Of a stretch of DNA of 64,000 nucleotides, positions 25,891 to 35,026 are shown piece after piece. The position numbers and the translations under genes are program-made. The notes beneath the pieces are model-generated. The model saw nothing but the letters and a program-made list of their open reading frames with translations. It had not been told where the DNA came from and searched no databases. The DNA lies in assembly GCF_025336485.1 (NCBI RefSeq), contig NZ_JAODAB010000002.1, positions 248,001 to 312,000 of the forward strand, written 5' to 3'. Source of the DNA: Pseudomonas citri. GTDB lineage: Bacteria; Pseudomonadota; Gammaproteobacteria; Pseudomonadales; Pseudomonadaceae. The first letter of the stretch is position 1. Every line of letters begins with the position of its first letter.

Positions 25891-27027
25891 TCAGGAATCC
25901 CGCCGCAAATCCGGCGGGATCGGCAAGTCCTTGAGCGGTTCGGGGCGCTTGCCCTTGCCAGCGCGGTACTGGCGGATCTGGTAGACATAGGCCAGGACCT
26001 GGGCCACGGCCAGGTACAGGCCGCCAGGGATTTCCTGCTCGAGTTCAGTGGAGTAGTAGATCGACCGCGCCAGGGCCGGGGATTCGAGCAACATCACCTC
26101 GTTGCTCACGGCGATCTCGCGAATCTTCAACGCGAGGAAGTCGCTACCCTTGGCCAGCAGCACCGGGGCACTGCCTTTCTCGGGATCGTACTTGAGCGCC
26201 ACGGCGTAATGGGTCGGGTTGGTGATGACCACGTCGGCGCTCGGGACCGCGGCCATCATCCGGCGCTGGGACACCTCGCGCTGCAATTGCCGGATCCGCT
26301 GCTTGACCTCAGGCTTACCCTCCTGCTCCTTGTACTCGTCGCGAACCTCCTGCTTGGTCATCATCAGCTTCTGCTTGCTCTGGTACAGCTGGAGCGGCAC
26401 ATCGATGGCGGCAATCAGGATCAATCCACAGGCCATCCACAAGGTGCTCCAACCCACCAGTTGCACACTGTGGATAATGGCTTGTTCGAGCGGTTCGTGG
26501 GCGATACGCAGCAGGTCGTCGATGTCGGCCTTCAACACCGTCAAGGCGACAAAAAGAACCAGGAAAAACTTGCCCAGCGCCTTGAGCAGCTCCATCACGG
26601 CACTGGTGGAGAACATCCGCTTGAACCCGGCCGCCGGGTTCATCCGGCTGAACTTGGGCGCCATGGTGCTGCCGGAAAACAGCCATCCACCCAGGGAAAT
26701 CGGGCCAATCAGGGCCGCCAGCAACAACGAGATCAGCACGGGCTGCACCGACACAATCGCGATCTGGCCCGAGTGCAACAGATACTGCGCCATGGCTCCC
26801 GGACTGAGCAGCACTTCGCGGGGCAGCGAGAAGTTCAGCCGCATGATTTCCATCAGGTCCAAGGCCAACCCGCCCCCGTAGATCAGCAAGCCGCCCGCGC
26901 CGACGAGCATCACCGCCAGCGTATTCAGCTCCTTGGAACGCGCGACCTCACCCTTTTCCCGGGACTCGCGCCTGCGCTTCTCCGTGGGGTCTTCTGTCTT
27001 GTCCTGACCACTTTCGCTTTCGGCCAT
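25891..27027 (-). CDS. flhB: Flagellar export switch protein FlhB
   Basis: 378 residues: basic N-terminus (DKTEDPTEKRRRESREKGEV), four membrane segments (about 30-210), a connecting helix, and a cytoplasmic C-domain with the autocleavage motif VVITNPTHYAVALKYD (N-PTH at about 267-270). Cleavage between N and P allows the switch from rod/hook to filament export, prompted by FliK. Start follows the fliR stop by 3 bp. Last gene of the fliLMNOPQR-flhB operon. Confidence 0.97.
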   Translation of the reverse strand: MAESESGQDKTEDPTEKRRRESREKGEVARSKELNTLAVMLVGAGGLLIYGGGLALDLMEIMRLNFSLPREVLLSPGAMAQYLLHSGQIAIVSVQPVLISLLLAALIGPISLGGWLFSGSTMAPKFSRMNPAAGFKRMFSTSAVMELLKALGKFFLVLFVALTVLKADIDDLLRIAHEPLEQAIIHSVQLVGWSTLWMACGLILIAAIDVPLQLYQSKQKLMMTKQEVRDEYKEQEGKPEVKQRIRQLQREVSQRRMMAAVPSADVVITNPTHYAVALKYDPEKGSAPVLLAKGSDFLALKIREIAVSNEVMLLESPALARSIYYSTELEQEIPGGLYLAVAQVLAYVYQIRQYRAGKGKRPEPLKDLPIPPDLRRDS

Positions 27028-27030
27028 GGT

Positions 27031-27813
27031 TCAGCGTGCCTGTGCCATGTCGCGTAGCAGCTGCAAGGCCTCGGTGGCCAGCGGCTGATACTGGTTGAGA
27101 ATGTCCCCCAGACTGACCCAGAAAATCACCATGCCCAACACCAGGGTCAGCGGGAAACCAATGGAGAAGATATTCAATTGCGGCGCCGCCCGGGTCATGA
27201 CGCCAAAGGCAATGTTGACCACCAGCAATGCGGTAATCGCCGGCAACACCAACACCATCGCCGCCCCCAGGACCCAGCCGAGCTTACTGGCCACTTCCCA
27301 GAAGTGATTGACCAGCAAGGCGCTGCCCACCGGCAGGGTGGTGAAGCTCTCGGTCAGCACTTCGAACACCACCAGATGGCCGTTCATGGCGAGGAACAAC
27401 AGGGTCACCAACATGGTCAGGAACTGGCCGATCACGGCTGTGTTGACGCCGTTGGTCGGGTCGATCATGGACGCGAACGCCATGCCCATCTGAATCGAAA
27501 TGATCTGCCCGGCGACCACGAACGCCTGGAAAAACAGTTGCAATGAAAAGCCCATCAAGGCGCCAATGAGGATTTGCTCGGCCACCAGCATCAGCGCACT
27601 GAGGTCCAGCGCATGAACCTCCGGCATCGGTGGCAGACCGGGCACGATGACCACCGTGATCGCCAGGGCGAAATACAGACGTATGCGCCGGGGCACCAGG
27701 GTCGTGCCGAAGACCGGCATACTCATCAGCACCGCAGTGACGCGAAACAGCGGCAGGATGAAAGACGCCACCCAAGAGCCGATCTGGGTGTCTGTCAGCG
27801 CGAGCATCGACAT
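27031..27813 (-). CDS. fliR: Flagellar export gate protein FliR
   Basis: 260 residues with about six hydrophobic segments. Conserved FliR elements include VASFILPLFRVTAVLMSMPVF (broken across about residues 14-34) and IGQFLTMLVTLLFLAMNGH. The start at 27813 lies 4 bp after fliQ; a second ATG two codons in, at 27807, has a better-spaced GGA. Part of the FliPQR-FlhB export channel. Confidence 0.94.
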   Translation of the reverse strand: MSMLALTDTQIGSWVASFILPLFRVTAVLMSMPVFGTTLVPRRIRLYFALAITVVIVPGLPPMPEVHALDLSALMLVAEQILIGALMGFSLQLFFQAFVVAGQIISIQMGMAFASMIDPTNGVNTAVIGQFLTMLVTLLFLAMNGHLVVFEVLTESFTTLPVGSALLVNHFWEVASKLGWVLGAAMVLVLPAITALLVVNIAFGVMTRAAPQLNIFSIGFPLTLVLGMVIFWVSLGDILNQYQPLATEALQLLRDMAQAR

Positions 27814-27817
27814 CCGT

Positions 27818-28087
27818 TCAGCCGATCAGCTGCGGAATACTGCCGTACAGCTGCAGGATGTATTCCATGAAAGTTTGCACCAGCCAGGGACCGGCGACGA
27901 TCAGCGTCACCAGCATGACCAGCAGGCGCGGCAGGAAGCTCAGGGTCTGTTCGTTGATCTGGGTCGCGGCCTGGAACATCGCCACCAGCAAGCCCACCAG
28001 CAGGCTGGGGACCACGAGGATGGCGACCATCATGGTCGTCAGCCAGAGCGCGTCGCGGAACAGGTCTACCGCTACTTCAGGCGTCAT
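27818..28087 (-). CDS. fliQ: Flagellar export gate protein FliQ
   Basis: 89 residues with two long hydrophobic helices (about 14-40 and 50-75), starting MTPEVAVDLFRDALWLT, and the LVGLLVAMFQAATQINEQTL loop characteristic of FliQ/SpaQ. Four copies assemble on the FliP5-FliR1 core. Lies 23 bp downstream of fliP. Confidence 0.95.
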   Translation of the reverse strand: MTPEVAVDLFRDALWLTTMMVAILVVPSLLVGLLVAMFQAATQINEQTLSFLPRLLVMLVTLIVAGPWLVQTFMEYILQLYGSIPQLIG

Positions 28088-28110
28088 ATCTCGCTACCTG
28101 CATAAAGGAC

Positions 28111-28860
28111 CTAAACACCGCCGAAACTGCCGGCCAAGGTACCGATGATCAACGCCCAGCCATCCACCAGCACGAACAGCATGATCTTGAACGGCAGGGA
28201 AATAATCAGCGGCGACAGCATCATCATGCCCATCGCCATCAACACGCTGGCAACCACCAGGTCGATGATCAGGAACGGAATGAAGATCATGAAACCGATC
28301 TGGAACGCGGTCTTGAGCTCGGACGTCACGAACGCCGGCACCAGGATCGTCAGCGGCGCCTGGTCGGCACTGGTGATGTCGGTGCGCTTGGACAGGCGCA
28401 TGAACAGCTCCAGATCGCTGCTGCGGGTCTGGGCCAGCATGAAGTCCTTGATCGGTACTTCAGCCTTGGCCACGGCATCCTGGGCGCTGAGTTTTTCCGC
28501 CAGGTAGGGTTGCAGGGCATCCTGGTTCACCCGGTCGAATACCGGCGCCATGATGAACATGGTCAAGAACAGCGCCATACCGGTGAGGATCTGGTTCGAT
28601 GGCGTCTGTTGCAGCCCCAGGGCCTGGCGCAGGATCGAAAACACGATGATGATCCGGGTAAAACTGGTCATCAGCATGACGAACGCCGGGATGAAACTCA
28701 GCGCGGTCATGATCAGCAAGATCTGCAGGCTGACCGAGTATTCCTGCGCGCCCTGGGCATTGGTGCCCAGGGTAATGGCCGGGATCGACAGCGGGTCGGC
28801 AGCGAACACCAACGGCGCAGCCAGCATCAGGGCCAGCGCCAACAGAATGCGCAACGACAT
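28111..28860 (-). CDS. fliP: Flagellar export gate protein FliP
   Basis: 249 residues with a cleavable signal peptide (ends near VFAADP), then the FliP signatures [20 protein letters not shown] (about 66-85), [15 protein letters not shown], and [20 protein letters not shown] near the C-terminus. The start codon's first base overlaps the last base of the fliO stop. It forms the central ring of the export gate. Confidence 0.97.
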   Translation of the reverse strand: MSLRILLALALMLAAPLVFAADPLSIPAITLGTNAQGAQEYSVSLQILLIMTALSFIPAFVMLMTSFTRIIIVFSILRQALGLQQTPSNQILTGMALFLTMFIMAPVFDRVNQDALQPYLAEKLSAQDAVAKAEVPIKDFMLAQTRSSDLELFMRLSKRTDITSADQAPLTILVPAFVTSELKTAFQIGFMIFIPFLIIDLVVASVLMAMGMMMLSPLIISLPFKIMLFVLVDGWALIIGTLAGSFGGV

Positions 28861-29309
28861 TACTTTTTATCCTTCTGGTCTTTACCCAGCAGTTCCATGA
28901 GACGCTGGGCAAATTCAGGCGCGACCTGTTCGGCGTTGGAGGACACTTGCACCGGCTCCTTGAGCACGTGCAAGGCCGTGATGGTCCCGGGACTCAGGCC
29001 CAGCAGGATCTGCTCGCCCCCCACCTGCACCAGGATCAAACGGTCCCGTGGACCCAGGGCACGTGAACCGACGATGTCGATCACCTGCCCCTTGCCGGCC
29101 GGCCCGGCCTGCTGCACCCGCCGCAGCAGCCAGGCAAGAAAGAAGATCAAGCCCAGTACCAGCAGCAGGCCGAGCACCAGTTGCGCCAATTGCCCCGCCA
29201 TGCCGCCGCCCACCGCCGGCGCGGCGGCCGCTGTGGCCGCTGTGGCCGCTGGTTCGGCCGCCAGCACGCTGAGCGGCATCATCAGGAGGGTTGCAAAGAA
29301 AATTTTCAT
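28860..29309 (-). CDS. fliO: Flagellar assembly protein FliO
   Basis: 149 residues: signal-like N-terminus, an Ala-rich spacer, one membrane segment (about 43-66), and a small cytoplasmic beta-domain with [20 protein letters not shown] and [18 protein letters not shown], as in FliO. A scaffold for FliP ring assembly. It directly follows the fliN stop (1 bp). Confidence 0.92.
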   Translation of the reverse strand: MKIFFATLLMMPLSVLAAEPAATAATAAAAPAVGGGMAGQLAQLVLGLLLVLGLIFFLAWLLRRVQQAGPAGKGQVIDIVGSRALGPRDRLILVQVGGEQILLGLSPGTITALHVLKEPVQVSSNAEQVAPEFAQRLMELLGKDQKDKK

Positions 29310-29768
29310 TCAGCGCAGCTTCTTGATGCGTTCGCTCGGGCTGATGACGTCCGTCAGGCGAATACCGAACTTTTCGTTGACCACCACCACTTCACCGTGA
29401 GCGATCAGCGTCCCGTTGACCAGTACATCCAGCGGCTCGCCAGCGAGACGATCGAGCTCGATCACCGACCCCTGGTTCAGTTGCAGCAGGTTACGGATGT
29501 TGATATCGGTACTGCCCACTTCCATGGAAATCGACACTGGGATATCGAGGATCACATCCAGGTTCGGACCGTCCAGCGTCACTTGCTCATTGCTTCTGGG
29601 CACGCTGCCAAACTCTTCCATCGGCAAGCGGTTGGAGGTATGAGGGCCCGTGTCGGCTGCCAGCAACGCGTCGATGTCGGCCTGCCCGGATTCGCCGGCC
29701 TCTTCCAGGGCCGCAGCCCACTCGTCGGCCAGCGCCTGGTCTTGCTGGGTATTCATATCGTCAGCCAT
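29310..29768 (-). CDS. fliN: Flagellar motor switch protein FliN
   Basis: 152 residues from the second of two consecutive ATGs (29768), chosen for its 6-nt distance from GAGGA. An acidic, disordered N-terminal half is followed by a SpoA domain (about 75-150) with LDVILDIPVSISMEVG, LLQLNQGSVIELDRLAGEPL and the C-terminal RLTDVISPSERIKKLR. Part of the C-ring with FliM and FliG. Confidence 0.96.
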   Translation of the reverse strand: MADDMNTQQDQALADEWAAALEEAGESGQADIDALLAADTGPHTSNRLPMEEFGSVPRSNEQVTLDGPNLDVILDIPVSISMEVGSTDINIRNLLQLNQGSVIELDRLAGEPLDVLVNGTLIAHGEVVVVNEKFGIRLTDVISPSERIKKLR

Positions 29769-29822
29769 CATTTGTCCTCGGCGGGCAAAAATCAGTTAGG
29801 AACGTAAAAATTTCGACACCGC

Positions 29823-30791
29823 TCAGCGGCGTTCGATCGGCTCGATCACCTGCAACGCGAGGTTGCCTTTGTGAGAGCCCATCTTGACCTTGAAGGCCGG
29901 TACGCCATTGGCGCGCATGATCATGTCTTCAGGCATCTCGACCGGAATGACATCCCCAGGTTGCATGTGCAGGATGTCGCGCAGGCGCAATTGACGCCGG
30001 GCGACCGTCGCGCCAATCGGCACGTCGACATCCAGCACGTCCTGGCGCAAGGCGTTGATCCAGCGTTCGTCCTGGTCGTCGAGATCCGACTGGAAGCCGG
30101 CATCGAGCATTTCGCGCACCGGCTCGATCATCGAGTACGGCATGGTCACGTGCAGGTCGCCACCACCACCATCGAGTTCGATATGGAAGGTCGAGACCAC
30201 GATGGCTTCGCTCGGGCCGACGATGTTGGCCATGGCCGGGTTCACTTCCGAGTTGATGTACTCGAAGTTCACTTCCATGATCGCCTGCCACGCCTCCTTC
30301 AAGTCGACGAAGGCCTGCTCCAGCACCATGCGTACCACCCGCAGCTCGGTCGGGGTGAACTCCCGCCCTTCGATCTTGGCGTGACGACCGTCACCGCCGA
30401 AGAAGTTGTCCACCAGCTTGAACACCAGCTTGGCATCGAGGATGAACAATGCAGTGCCGCGCAACGGTTTGATCTTCACCAGGTTGAGGCTGGTGGGCAC
30501 ATACAGCGAGTGCACGTACTCACCGAACTTCATCACCTGCACGCCACCGACGGCGACGTCAGCCGAGCGACGCAGCATGTTGAACATGCTGATGCGCGTA
30601 TAGCGGGCAAAGCGCTCATTGATCATTTCCAGGGTCGGCATGCGTCCGCGAACGATGCGATCCTGGCTGGTCAGGTCGTAGCTTTTGACGCTGCCCGGAT
30701 CAGCAGCGGTTTCGGTTTGCACCAGGCCGTCGTCGACACCATGCAGCAGCGCGTCGATTTCGTCCTGGGACAACAGGTCCTGCACGGCCAT
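29823..30791 (-). CDS. fliM: Flagellar motor switch protein FliM
   Basis: 322 residues. N-terminal CheY-P binding peptide QDLLSQDEIDALLHGVD, CheC-like middle domain with GTALFILDAKLVFKLVDNFF and FFGGDGRH, and a C-terminal SpoA domain (VDVPIGATVARRQLRLRDIL). Lies 9 bp downstream of fliL. Confidence 0.97.
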   Translation of the reverse strand: MAVQDLLSQDEIDALLHGVDDGLVQTETAADPGSVKSYDLTSQDRIVRGRMPTLEMINERFARYTRISMFNMLRRSADVAVGGVQVMKFGEYVHSLYVPTSLNLVKIKPLRGTALFILDAKLVFKLVDNFFGGDGRHAKIEGREFTPTELRVVRMVLEQAFVDLKEAWQAIMEVNFEYINSEVNPAMANIVGPSEAIVVSTFHIELDGGGGDLHVTMPYSMIEPVREMLDAGFQSDLDDQDERWINALRQDVLDVDVPIGATVARRQLRLRDILHMQPGDVIPVEMPEDMIMRANGVPAFKVKMGSHKGNLALQVIEPIERR

Positions 30792-30800
30792 GTCGTGTTC

Positions 30801-31304
30801 CTACTGCAATACGAAGTTAGTGAAGAGCAACTGTTCGATCACCACTTTGCCGAGCTCTTTCTGAGCCACTTCCTGCACGCTGGCCGTGGCTTTCTGACGC
30901 AGCATTTCCTGGCCGACGGGGGTGGCCAGGGTGTCGAAGTTCTGTCCGGAAAACAGCATCACCAGGTTGTTGCGGATCAGCGGCATGTGCACTCGCAGCG
31001 CCTCCAGGTCAGCCTGGCTGCGCCCCATCAGGGTAATGCTCACCTGCATGTAGCGCTGGCGACCATTCTGGGTGTAGTTGGCCACGAAGGCCGGGGCCAT
31101 GGGCTCGAAAATCGCTGGCTGCTTGCCCACCGGCGCCGCTTCGGCCACCGCTTCGGGCTTTTTCTGAGCGCTGTGCATGAAATACCAGGTCGCTCCCACG
31201 GACACACCGATCGCCAGGAGCAAGCCCACCACGATCAGAATGATCATCTTGAGTTTGCCCTTGGTTGCCGGGTCTTTTACCGGTGCTGCTTCGCTCTTCG
31301 CCAT
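30801..31304 (-). CDS. fliL: Flagellar basal body-associated protein FliL
   Basis: 167 residues with a short cytoplasmic tail, one membrane segment (about 18-40) and a periplasmic domain ending in VEQLLFTNFVLQ-type sequence, typical of FliL. It surrounds the stators and aids torque. First gene of fliLMNOPQR-flhB, with a sigma-54 element 52-68 bp upstream of its start. Confidence 0.94.
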   Translation of the reverse strand: MAKSEAAPVKDPATKGKLKMIILIVVGLLLAIGVSVGATWYFMHSAQKKPEAVAEAAPVGKQPAIFEPMAPAFVANYTQNGRQRYMQVSITLMGRSQADLEALRVHMPLIRNNLVMLFSGQNFDTLATPVGQEMLRQKATASVQEVAQKELGKVVIEQLLFTNFVLQ

Positions 31305-31355
31305 GCCAATAATCCGTCACTCATCGGGGGGTTCACTGTTGCCTGGCAAGGCAGG

Positions 31356-31372
31356 AGCAAGTGTTATGCCAG
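31356..31372 (-). promoter_or_regulatory. Sigma-54 promoter for the fliL operon
   Basis: Minus strand CTGGCATAACACTTGCT: TGGCAT at -24, TTGC at -12, GG-N10-GC. Predicted leader of about 42 nt to the fliL ATG. A REP hairpin lies immediately upstream. Confidence 0.8.
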
Positions 31373-31395
31373 AAAAGGAAGACACCACAAAGCAA

Positions 31396-31459
31396 TGTGG
31401 GGCGGGCCTGCTCACAAAAGCGGTGAGACACCGCCTTCGCGAGCAAGCCCGCCCCACAG
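31396..31459. repeat. REP hairpin downstream of fliK
   Basis: Inverted arms at about 31396-31413 (tgtggggcgggcctgctc) and 31441-31459 (gagcaagcccgccccaca), enclosing about 27 bp. It sits between the fliK stop and the fliL sigma-54 promoter. The core differs from the copy at 1491, so at least two REP subtypes are present in the window. Confidence 0.85.
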
Positions 31460-31475
31460 GTTCTATTGCGTTGAA

Positions 31476-32840
31476 TCAGGCGTAGTAATCGACCGCGCTG
31501 CTGCCAATGACGCTGACGGTATTGGCCGCCACCTCGGTGACACTGGCCGGCAGGCTTTCATCCACCGAATCCACCCGGCCACCAGACGACGAAGTGCGTC
31601 CAGCCTGGGCCTGCTGCTGCGCCTGCTGTCCCTGGTTCTGCGAGCCACGGGATTGATCGGACACGCTGACGTCGACCTGCCCCATGCCCTGCTGGGCGAA
31701 ACTGTCTCGCAGGCGATGCATCTGGCCTTCCAGAGCTTCACGAACACCTGAGTGGGCGCTCATGAACGTGACCTGGGTCTGTTGGTCCGGAACCATATTG
31801 ATCCGGATGTCCAGGCGACCGAGCTCGGCAGGTTGCAACTGGATGTCGGCCGCCTTGAGATTGGCGCTCGAGAGGTACATCACCCGATTGACCACTTCCT
31901 CGGTCCAGCCGCTCTGGTTCATGGCGATCGGCTGGTTGACCGGCACGGCATTGGCGGTCTTGGGCGTGGCAGCCTGGGTCAACGCCGCCAGACGGTTGGC
32001 GAAGTCGTCCACACGGGTGTCACTGGAGGCTGCGGTCAGGTCCTTGAGGCCTTCGTTGATCAGGCCGCTGAAGGCCTTGTCACCACCTTGGCTACCTGGG
32101 CCGGTACTGTTCTGGTCGGCTTGTACCGTAAGCATGTTCGCCATGCCAGCGGCATAGGTTTGGGCGGAGGTCGGTTCGCTGTCGAGGGCTGCCGGGGGAG
32201 CAGCCTTGGGCTGTGCCTGGCTGCTGGCGGAGACATGGCCGCCCTGCTCCATGGCCAGACGCAAGGCCGGCAAGGCGTCGAGCGGATCCGCCTCGGGATC
32301 GAATTGCGGATCGACCGGAGCACTCGCCACCGGCGGCGAGGTCAGCGCAATGGCCGGAGCCGTCACCGCAGCAGCCACTTGAGGCGTGACGTCGTCGGGT
32401 GCGGGTGGCGCTTCGACAGTGACCACTGGCACGCCGGCATCAGGCAGCATCGCAGGATCGAGCGTCGGGTCCTGGGGCGCGGTCTCTGCCAGCGGGCTTT
32501 CAGCCGTCTCGGTGTCGTCGTCGGTAGCCGACGGGTCATCAGCCACGGCAGGCTTGTCGGCAGGCAATGCTTTGCCGCTATCGGCAACCGTCGGTTGGGC
32601 AGCGGCAGCTGTTTCATCGTCGGAGTCTTTTTTGACGGTGGTGTCGGAGGCCTTGTCGCGCGTCGGCTTCATCGTTGGCTCAGGGGCCGTCGGTGATTTG
32701 GCGGGAGCTTGCCGGGCAAACACCTGAGCGAAGCTGGAGGCTCTATCCCCATGGTCCGGGGCCACTGCCGGTGAATTGACGGAGGCCTGAGGCTTGGCCT
32801 GGGCAGCGGCCTGAAGCAGTGTATTGGGGGTTACGGGCAT
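31476..32840 (-). CDS. fliK: Flagellar hook-length control protein FliK
   Basis: 454 residues. The N-terminal 250 residues are a low-complexity Ala/Pro/Asp/Thr ruler region. The conserved C-domain (about 310-405) contains ADIQLQPAELGRLDIRINMV and HSGVREALEGQMHRLRDSF, followed by a Gln-rich segment. It measures hook length and triggers the FlhB switch. A sigma-54 element 51 bp upstream suggests its own promoter although hptB precedes it. Confidence 0.93.
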   Translation of the reverse strand: MPVTPNTLLQAAAQAKPQASVNSPAVAPDHGDRASSFAQVFARQAPAKSPTAPEPTMKPTRDKASDTTVKKDSDDETAAAAQPTVADSGKALPADKPAVADDPSATDDDTETAESPLAETAPQDPTLDPAMLPDAGVPVVTVEAPPAPDDVTPQVAAAVTAPAIALTSPPVASAPVDPQFDPEADPLDALPALRLAMEQGGHVSASSQAQPKAAPPAALDSEPTSAQTYAAGMANMLTVQADQNSTGPGSQGGDKAFSGLINEGLKDLTAASSDTRVDDFANRLAALTQAATPKTANAVPVNQPIAMNQSGWTEEVVNRVMYLSSANLKAADIQLQPAELGRLDIRINMVPDQQTQVTFMSAHSGVREALEGQMHRLRDSFAQQGMGQVDVSVSDQSRGSQNQGQQAQQQAQAGRTSSSGGRVDSVDESLPASVTEVAANTVSVIGSSAVDYYA

Positions 32841-32890
32841 AAAAAAGGTCTCCGCTGCACTGAGTCATAGGTACAGTCGAGACAAGTCAA

Positions 32891-32907
32891 TGCAAGGGAT
32901 GGGCCAA
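32891..32907 (-). promoter_or_regulatory. Sigma-54 promoter for fliK
   Basis: Minus strand TTGGCCCATCCCTTGCA: GG-N10-GC spacing with a perfect TTGCA at -12 and TTGGC at -24. Predicted leader to the fliK ATG is about 40 nt. Confidence 0.68.
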
Positions 32908-32929
32908 CGTCCGCCGGGCAGGCCGGATC

Positions 32930-33274
32930 TCAGCAATGGAAGCCTTCGCGCTCTTCGCGGCACAGCGTCCGAACATGAGCAAATTCGCTGTCGATTTCGC
33001 TGACCAGCTTCTCGATACCGCCCAATGAGGGCTGCTTGGCACGCTGCTCCAGTTCGCCGCACAGCTCGGCCAGGCGAATGGCGCCCATGTTGCTGCTGCT
33101 GCCCTTGAAGCTATGGGCCGTGGCGCTCAGCTTTTCAGCGTCACGCGCTTCATGCAGCACCCGCAGGCGAGCCTCGGAATCATTGAGGAATGTATCCAGC
33201 AGTTCCAGATACCCTTCCTCCATGACTTCCTTCAATGTGCTGAGCACATCGCGATCCAGATGAATCTCACTCAC
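32930..33274 (-). CDS. hptB: Histidine phosphotransfer protein HptB
   Basis: 114 residues, a single HPt four-helix domain with phospho-His54 in TAHSFKGSSSNMGA. In P. aeruginosa HptB relays phosphate from several sensor kinases to HsbR, feeding into the biofilm/motility decision. Here it directly follows hsbR (31 bp), in the order hsbA-hsbR-hptB inside the flagellar cluster, as in other fluorescent pseudomonads. Confidence 0.88.
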   Translation of the reverse strand: MSEIHLDRDVLSTLKEVMEEGYLELLDTFLNDSEARLRVLHEARDAEKLSATAHSFKGSSSNMGAIRLAELCGELEQRAKQPSLGGIEKLVSEIDSEFAHVRTLCREEREGFHC

Positions 33275-33305
33275 TTGTTCGCTCCCTGATCAAGAACGGC
33301 TCCGA

Positions 33306-35021
33306 TTATGCCAGAGCCTCCCAGAAAAACTCCACGCGTGCCCTACGACCATCGTCGGACCAGGAGGCCCGATGACACAGTTGGCGCACCAGGCCTACGC
33401 CACGCCCCGACAACCGATCACTGTCCACCGGCCGCGCCAGCACCCGGCTCACATCGAAACCCTCGCCACTGTCCTCGACTTCGATGACCAGGCGGCCACC
33501 GTTGCCATCGTCGCCCTGGGGGGTGACTTGCAAATGCACCCGCACATGACCGCTATCGAGTTCATCCAGGCGCGTACTGCGCTCACGGTAGTACCTGGCA
33601 AAGCCCGACGCATCACGCTTGAGGCTCGAATCGAGACCCAGCACCCCATGCTCAAGCGCATTGGAATAGAGCTCCGACATGACGCTGTAAAGGGCGCCAC
33701 TCTGGGCCCTGAGCCCATGGACCTCAAGCAGCAACTGCATCAGGTACGGCATCGGGTTGAAACGCTTGAGCGTCTGCGCCCGGAACTCGAAGCTCACCGA
33801 CCAATCCAGCGGGCTGGACTGACCGCTATCGGAATAGACCGGCGGCGGTGGGTTGAGTTGCGTCGGGGCGACCAGCCGCACCTCGACCATGCTGAAGTCG
33901 TCTCGGGCCTCACCGCGAAAATCCCGCAAGGCCTGCTGGATATCTTCGAAGAGAAGATCCGGCTCACGATTGGCGGCGAACACCTGCTGCAGCCCCTCCA
34001 CGCCAAACGGCCGGTCCTGCTCATCACTGGCCTCGATCACACCGTCGGACAGCAGGAAAACCCGATCCCCCAGCGACATGGCGTGCACTTCGGTGCGGTC
34101 ATCGAATAACTGGGGCGAGAGCACCCCCAGTGGCAGGTGCCGCGCAGGCAACGGCGTGCGCACGCCGCTGAGACTGTCATGCAGGTAGCCATCGGGCATG
34201 CCGCCGTTCCAGATTTCCACCGTGCGACGCTGGAAGCTCAGGCACAGCAGCGTCGCGCAGCAGAACATGTCCACCGGCAGGATACGCTTGAGCTTGGCAT
34301 TCATCTCCCGCAGGATCTGCGCCAGCCCGTAGCCCTTGGCGGTCATCCCGTAGAACACTTCCGCCAGCGGCATCGCCCCGACCGCCGCCGGCAGGCCGTG
34401 CCCGGTGAAATCGCCAAGCAGGACATGCATATCGCCGGCCGGATTGAAGGCCGCCAGCAGCAGGTCGCCATTGAACAAGGCATAGGGCGATTGCAGGTAG
34501 CGGATATTTGGCGCGCTCAGGCAGCCGGAGTGGGCGATCTTGTCGAATACGGCCTTGGCGACCCGCTGCTCGTTGAGCAGGTAGTCATGGTGCCGGGCGA
34601 TTTGGTCGCGCTGTTCCACGACCGTGGCTTGCAACCGACGCAAGCGGTCCATGGCCTTGATCTTGGCGGCCAGTATCACTTGGTTATAGGGCTTGGCCAG
34701 GAAATCGTCGCCACCGGCTTCCAGGCAGCGGGCCAGGGCTTCGCTTTCGGTCAGGGAGGTAAGGAAAATGATCGGGACCAACTGGTCCCCCGCCAACTGC
34801 TTGATCTTTTGCGCCGCCTCGAAGCCGTCCATCACTGGCATCATCGCGTCCATCAACACCAGGTGCGGACGCTGTTCCAGGTAGACCTCGACGGCCTCGG
34901 CACCGTCGGCCGCCGTCAGCACGTGATGGCCCTGGCGCCGGACGATCGTCGACAGCAGCAGTCGATCAGCGGCGCTGTCTTCGGCAATCAGGACCGTCAG
35001 CGACTCCGACGACGATTGCAT
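33306..35021 (-). CDS. hsbR: Response regulator HsbR: receiver, PP2C phosphatase and anti-sigma-type kinase
   Basis: 571 residues from the ATG at 35021; a TTG at 35030 overlapping the hsbA stop is an alternative, and neither has a clear ribosome site. Receiver domain at 1-125 (LVLMDAMMPVMDG, Lys in LAKPYNQVIL). PP2C/SpoIIE-type phosphatase at about 190-390 (LLGDFTGHGLPAAVGAM, LLSDGVIEASDEQ, RDDFSMVEVRL). C-terminal HATPase at about 420-570 (SELYSNALEHGVLG, EVEDSGEGFD, GRGVGLVRQL). It dephosphorylates or phosphorylates the anti-anti-sigma factor HsbA depending on HptB input. Confidence 0.9.
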   Translation of the reverse strand: MQSSSESLTVLIAEDSAADRLLLSTIVRRQGHHVLTAADGAEAVEVYLEQRPHLVLMDAMMPVMDGFEAAQKIKQLAGDQLVPIIFLTSLTESEALARCLEAGGDDFLAKPYNQVILAAKIKAMDRLRRLQATVVEQRDQIARHHDYLLNEQRVAKAVFDKIAHSGCLSAPNIRYLQSPYALFNGDLLLAAFNPAGDMHVLLGDFTGHGLPAAVGAMPLAEVFYGMTAKGYGLAQILREMNAKLKRILPVDMFCCATLLCLSFQRRTVEIWNGGMPDGYLHDSLSGVRTPLPARHLPLGVLSPQLFDDRTEVHAMSLGDRVFLLSDGVIEASDEQDRPFGVEGLQQVFAANREPDLLFEDIQQALRDFRGEARDDFSMVEVRLVAPTQLNPPPPVYSDSGQSSPLDWSVSFEFRAQTLKRFNPMPYLMQLLLEVHGLRAQSGALYSVMSELYSNALEHGVLGLDSSLKRDASGFARYYRERSTRLDELDSGHVRVHLQVTPQGDDGNGGRLVIEVEDSGEGFDVSRVLARPVDSDRLSGRGVGLVRQLCHRASWSDDGRRARVEFFWEALA

Positions 35022-35026
35022 GGCGA

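Noticed and set aside
29871..31751. 626-codon plus-strand frame opposite fliM/fliL/fliK
   Set aside because: Runs through the fliL promoter and a REP element, His/Gln-rich, no domain.
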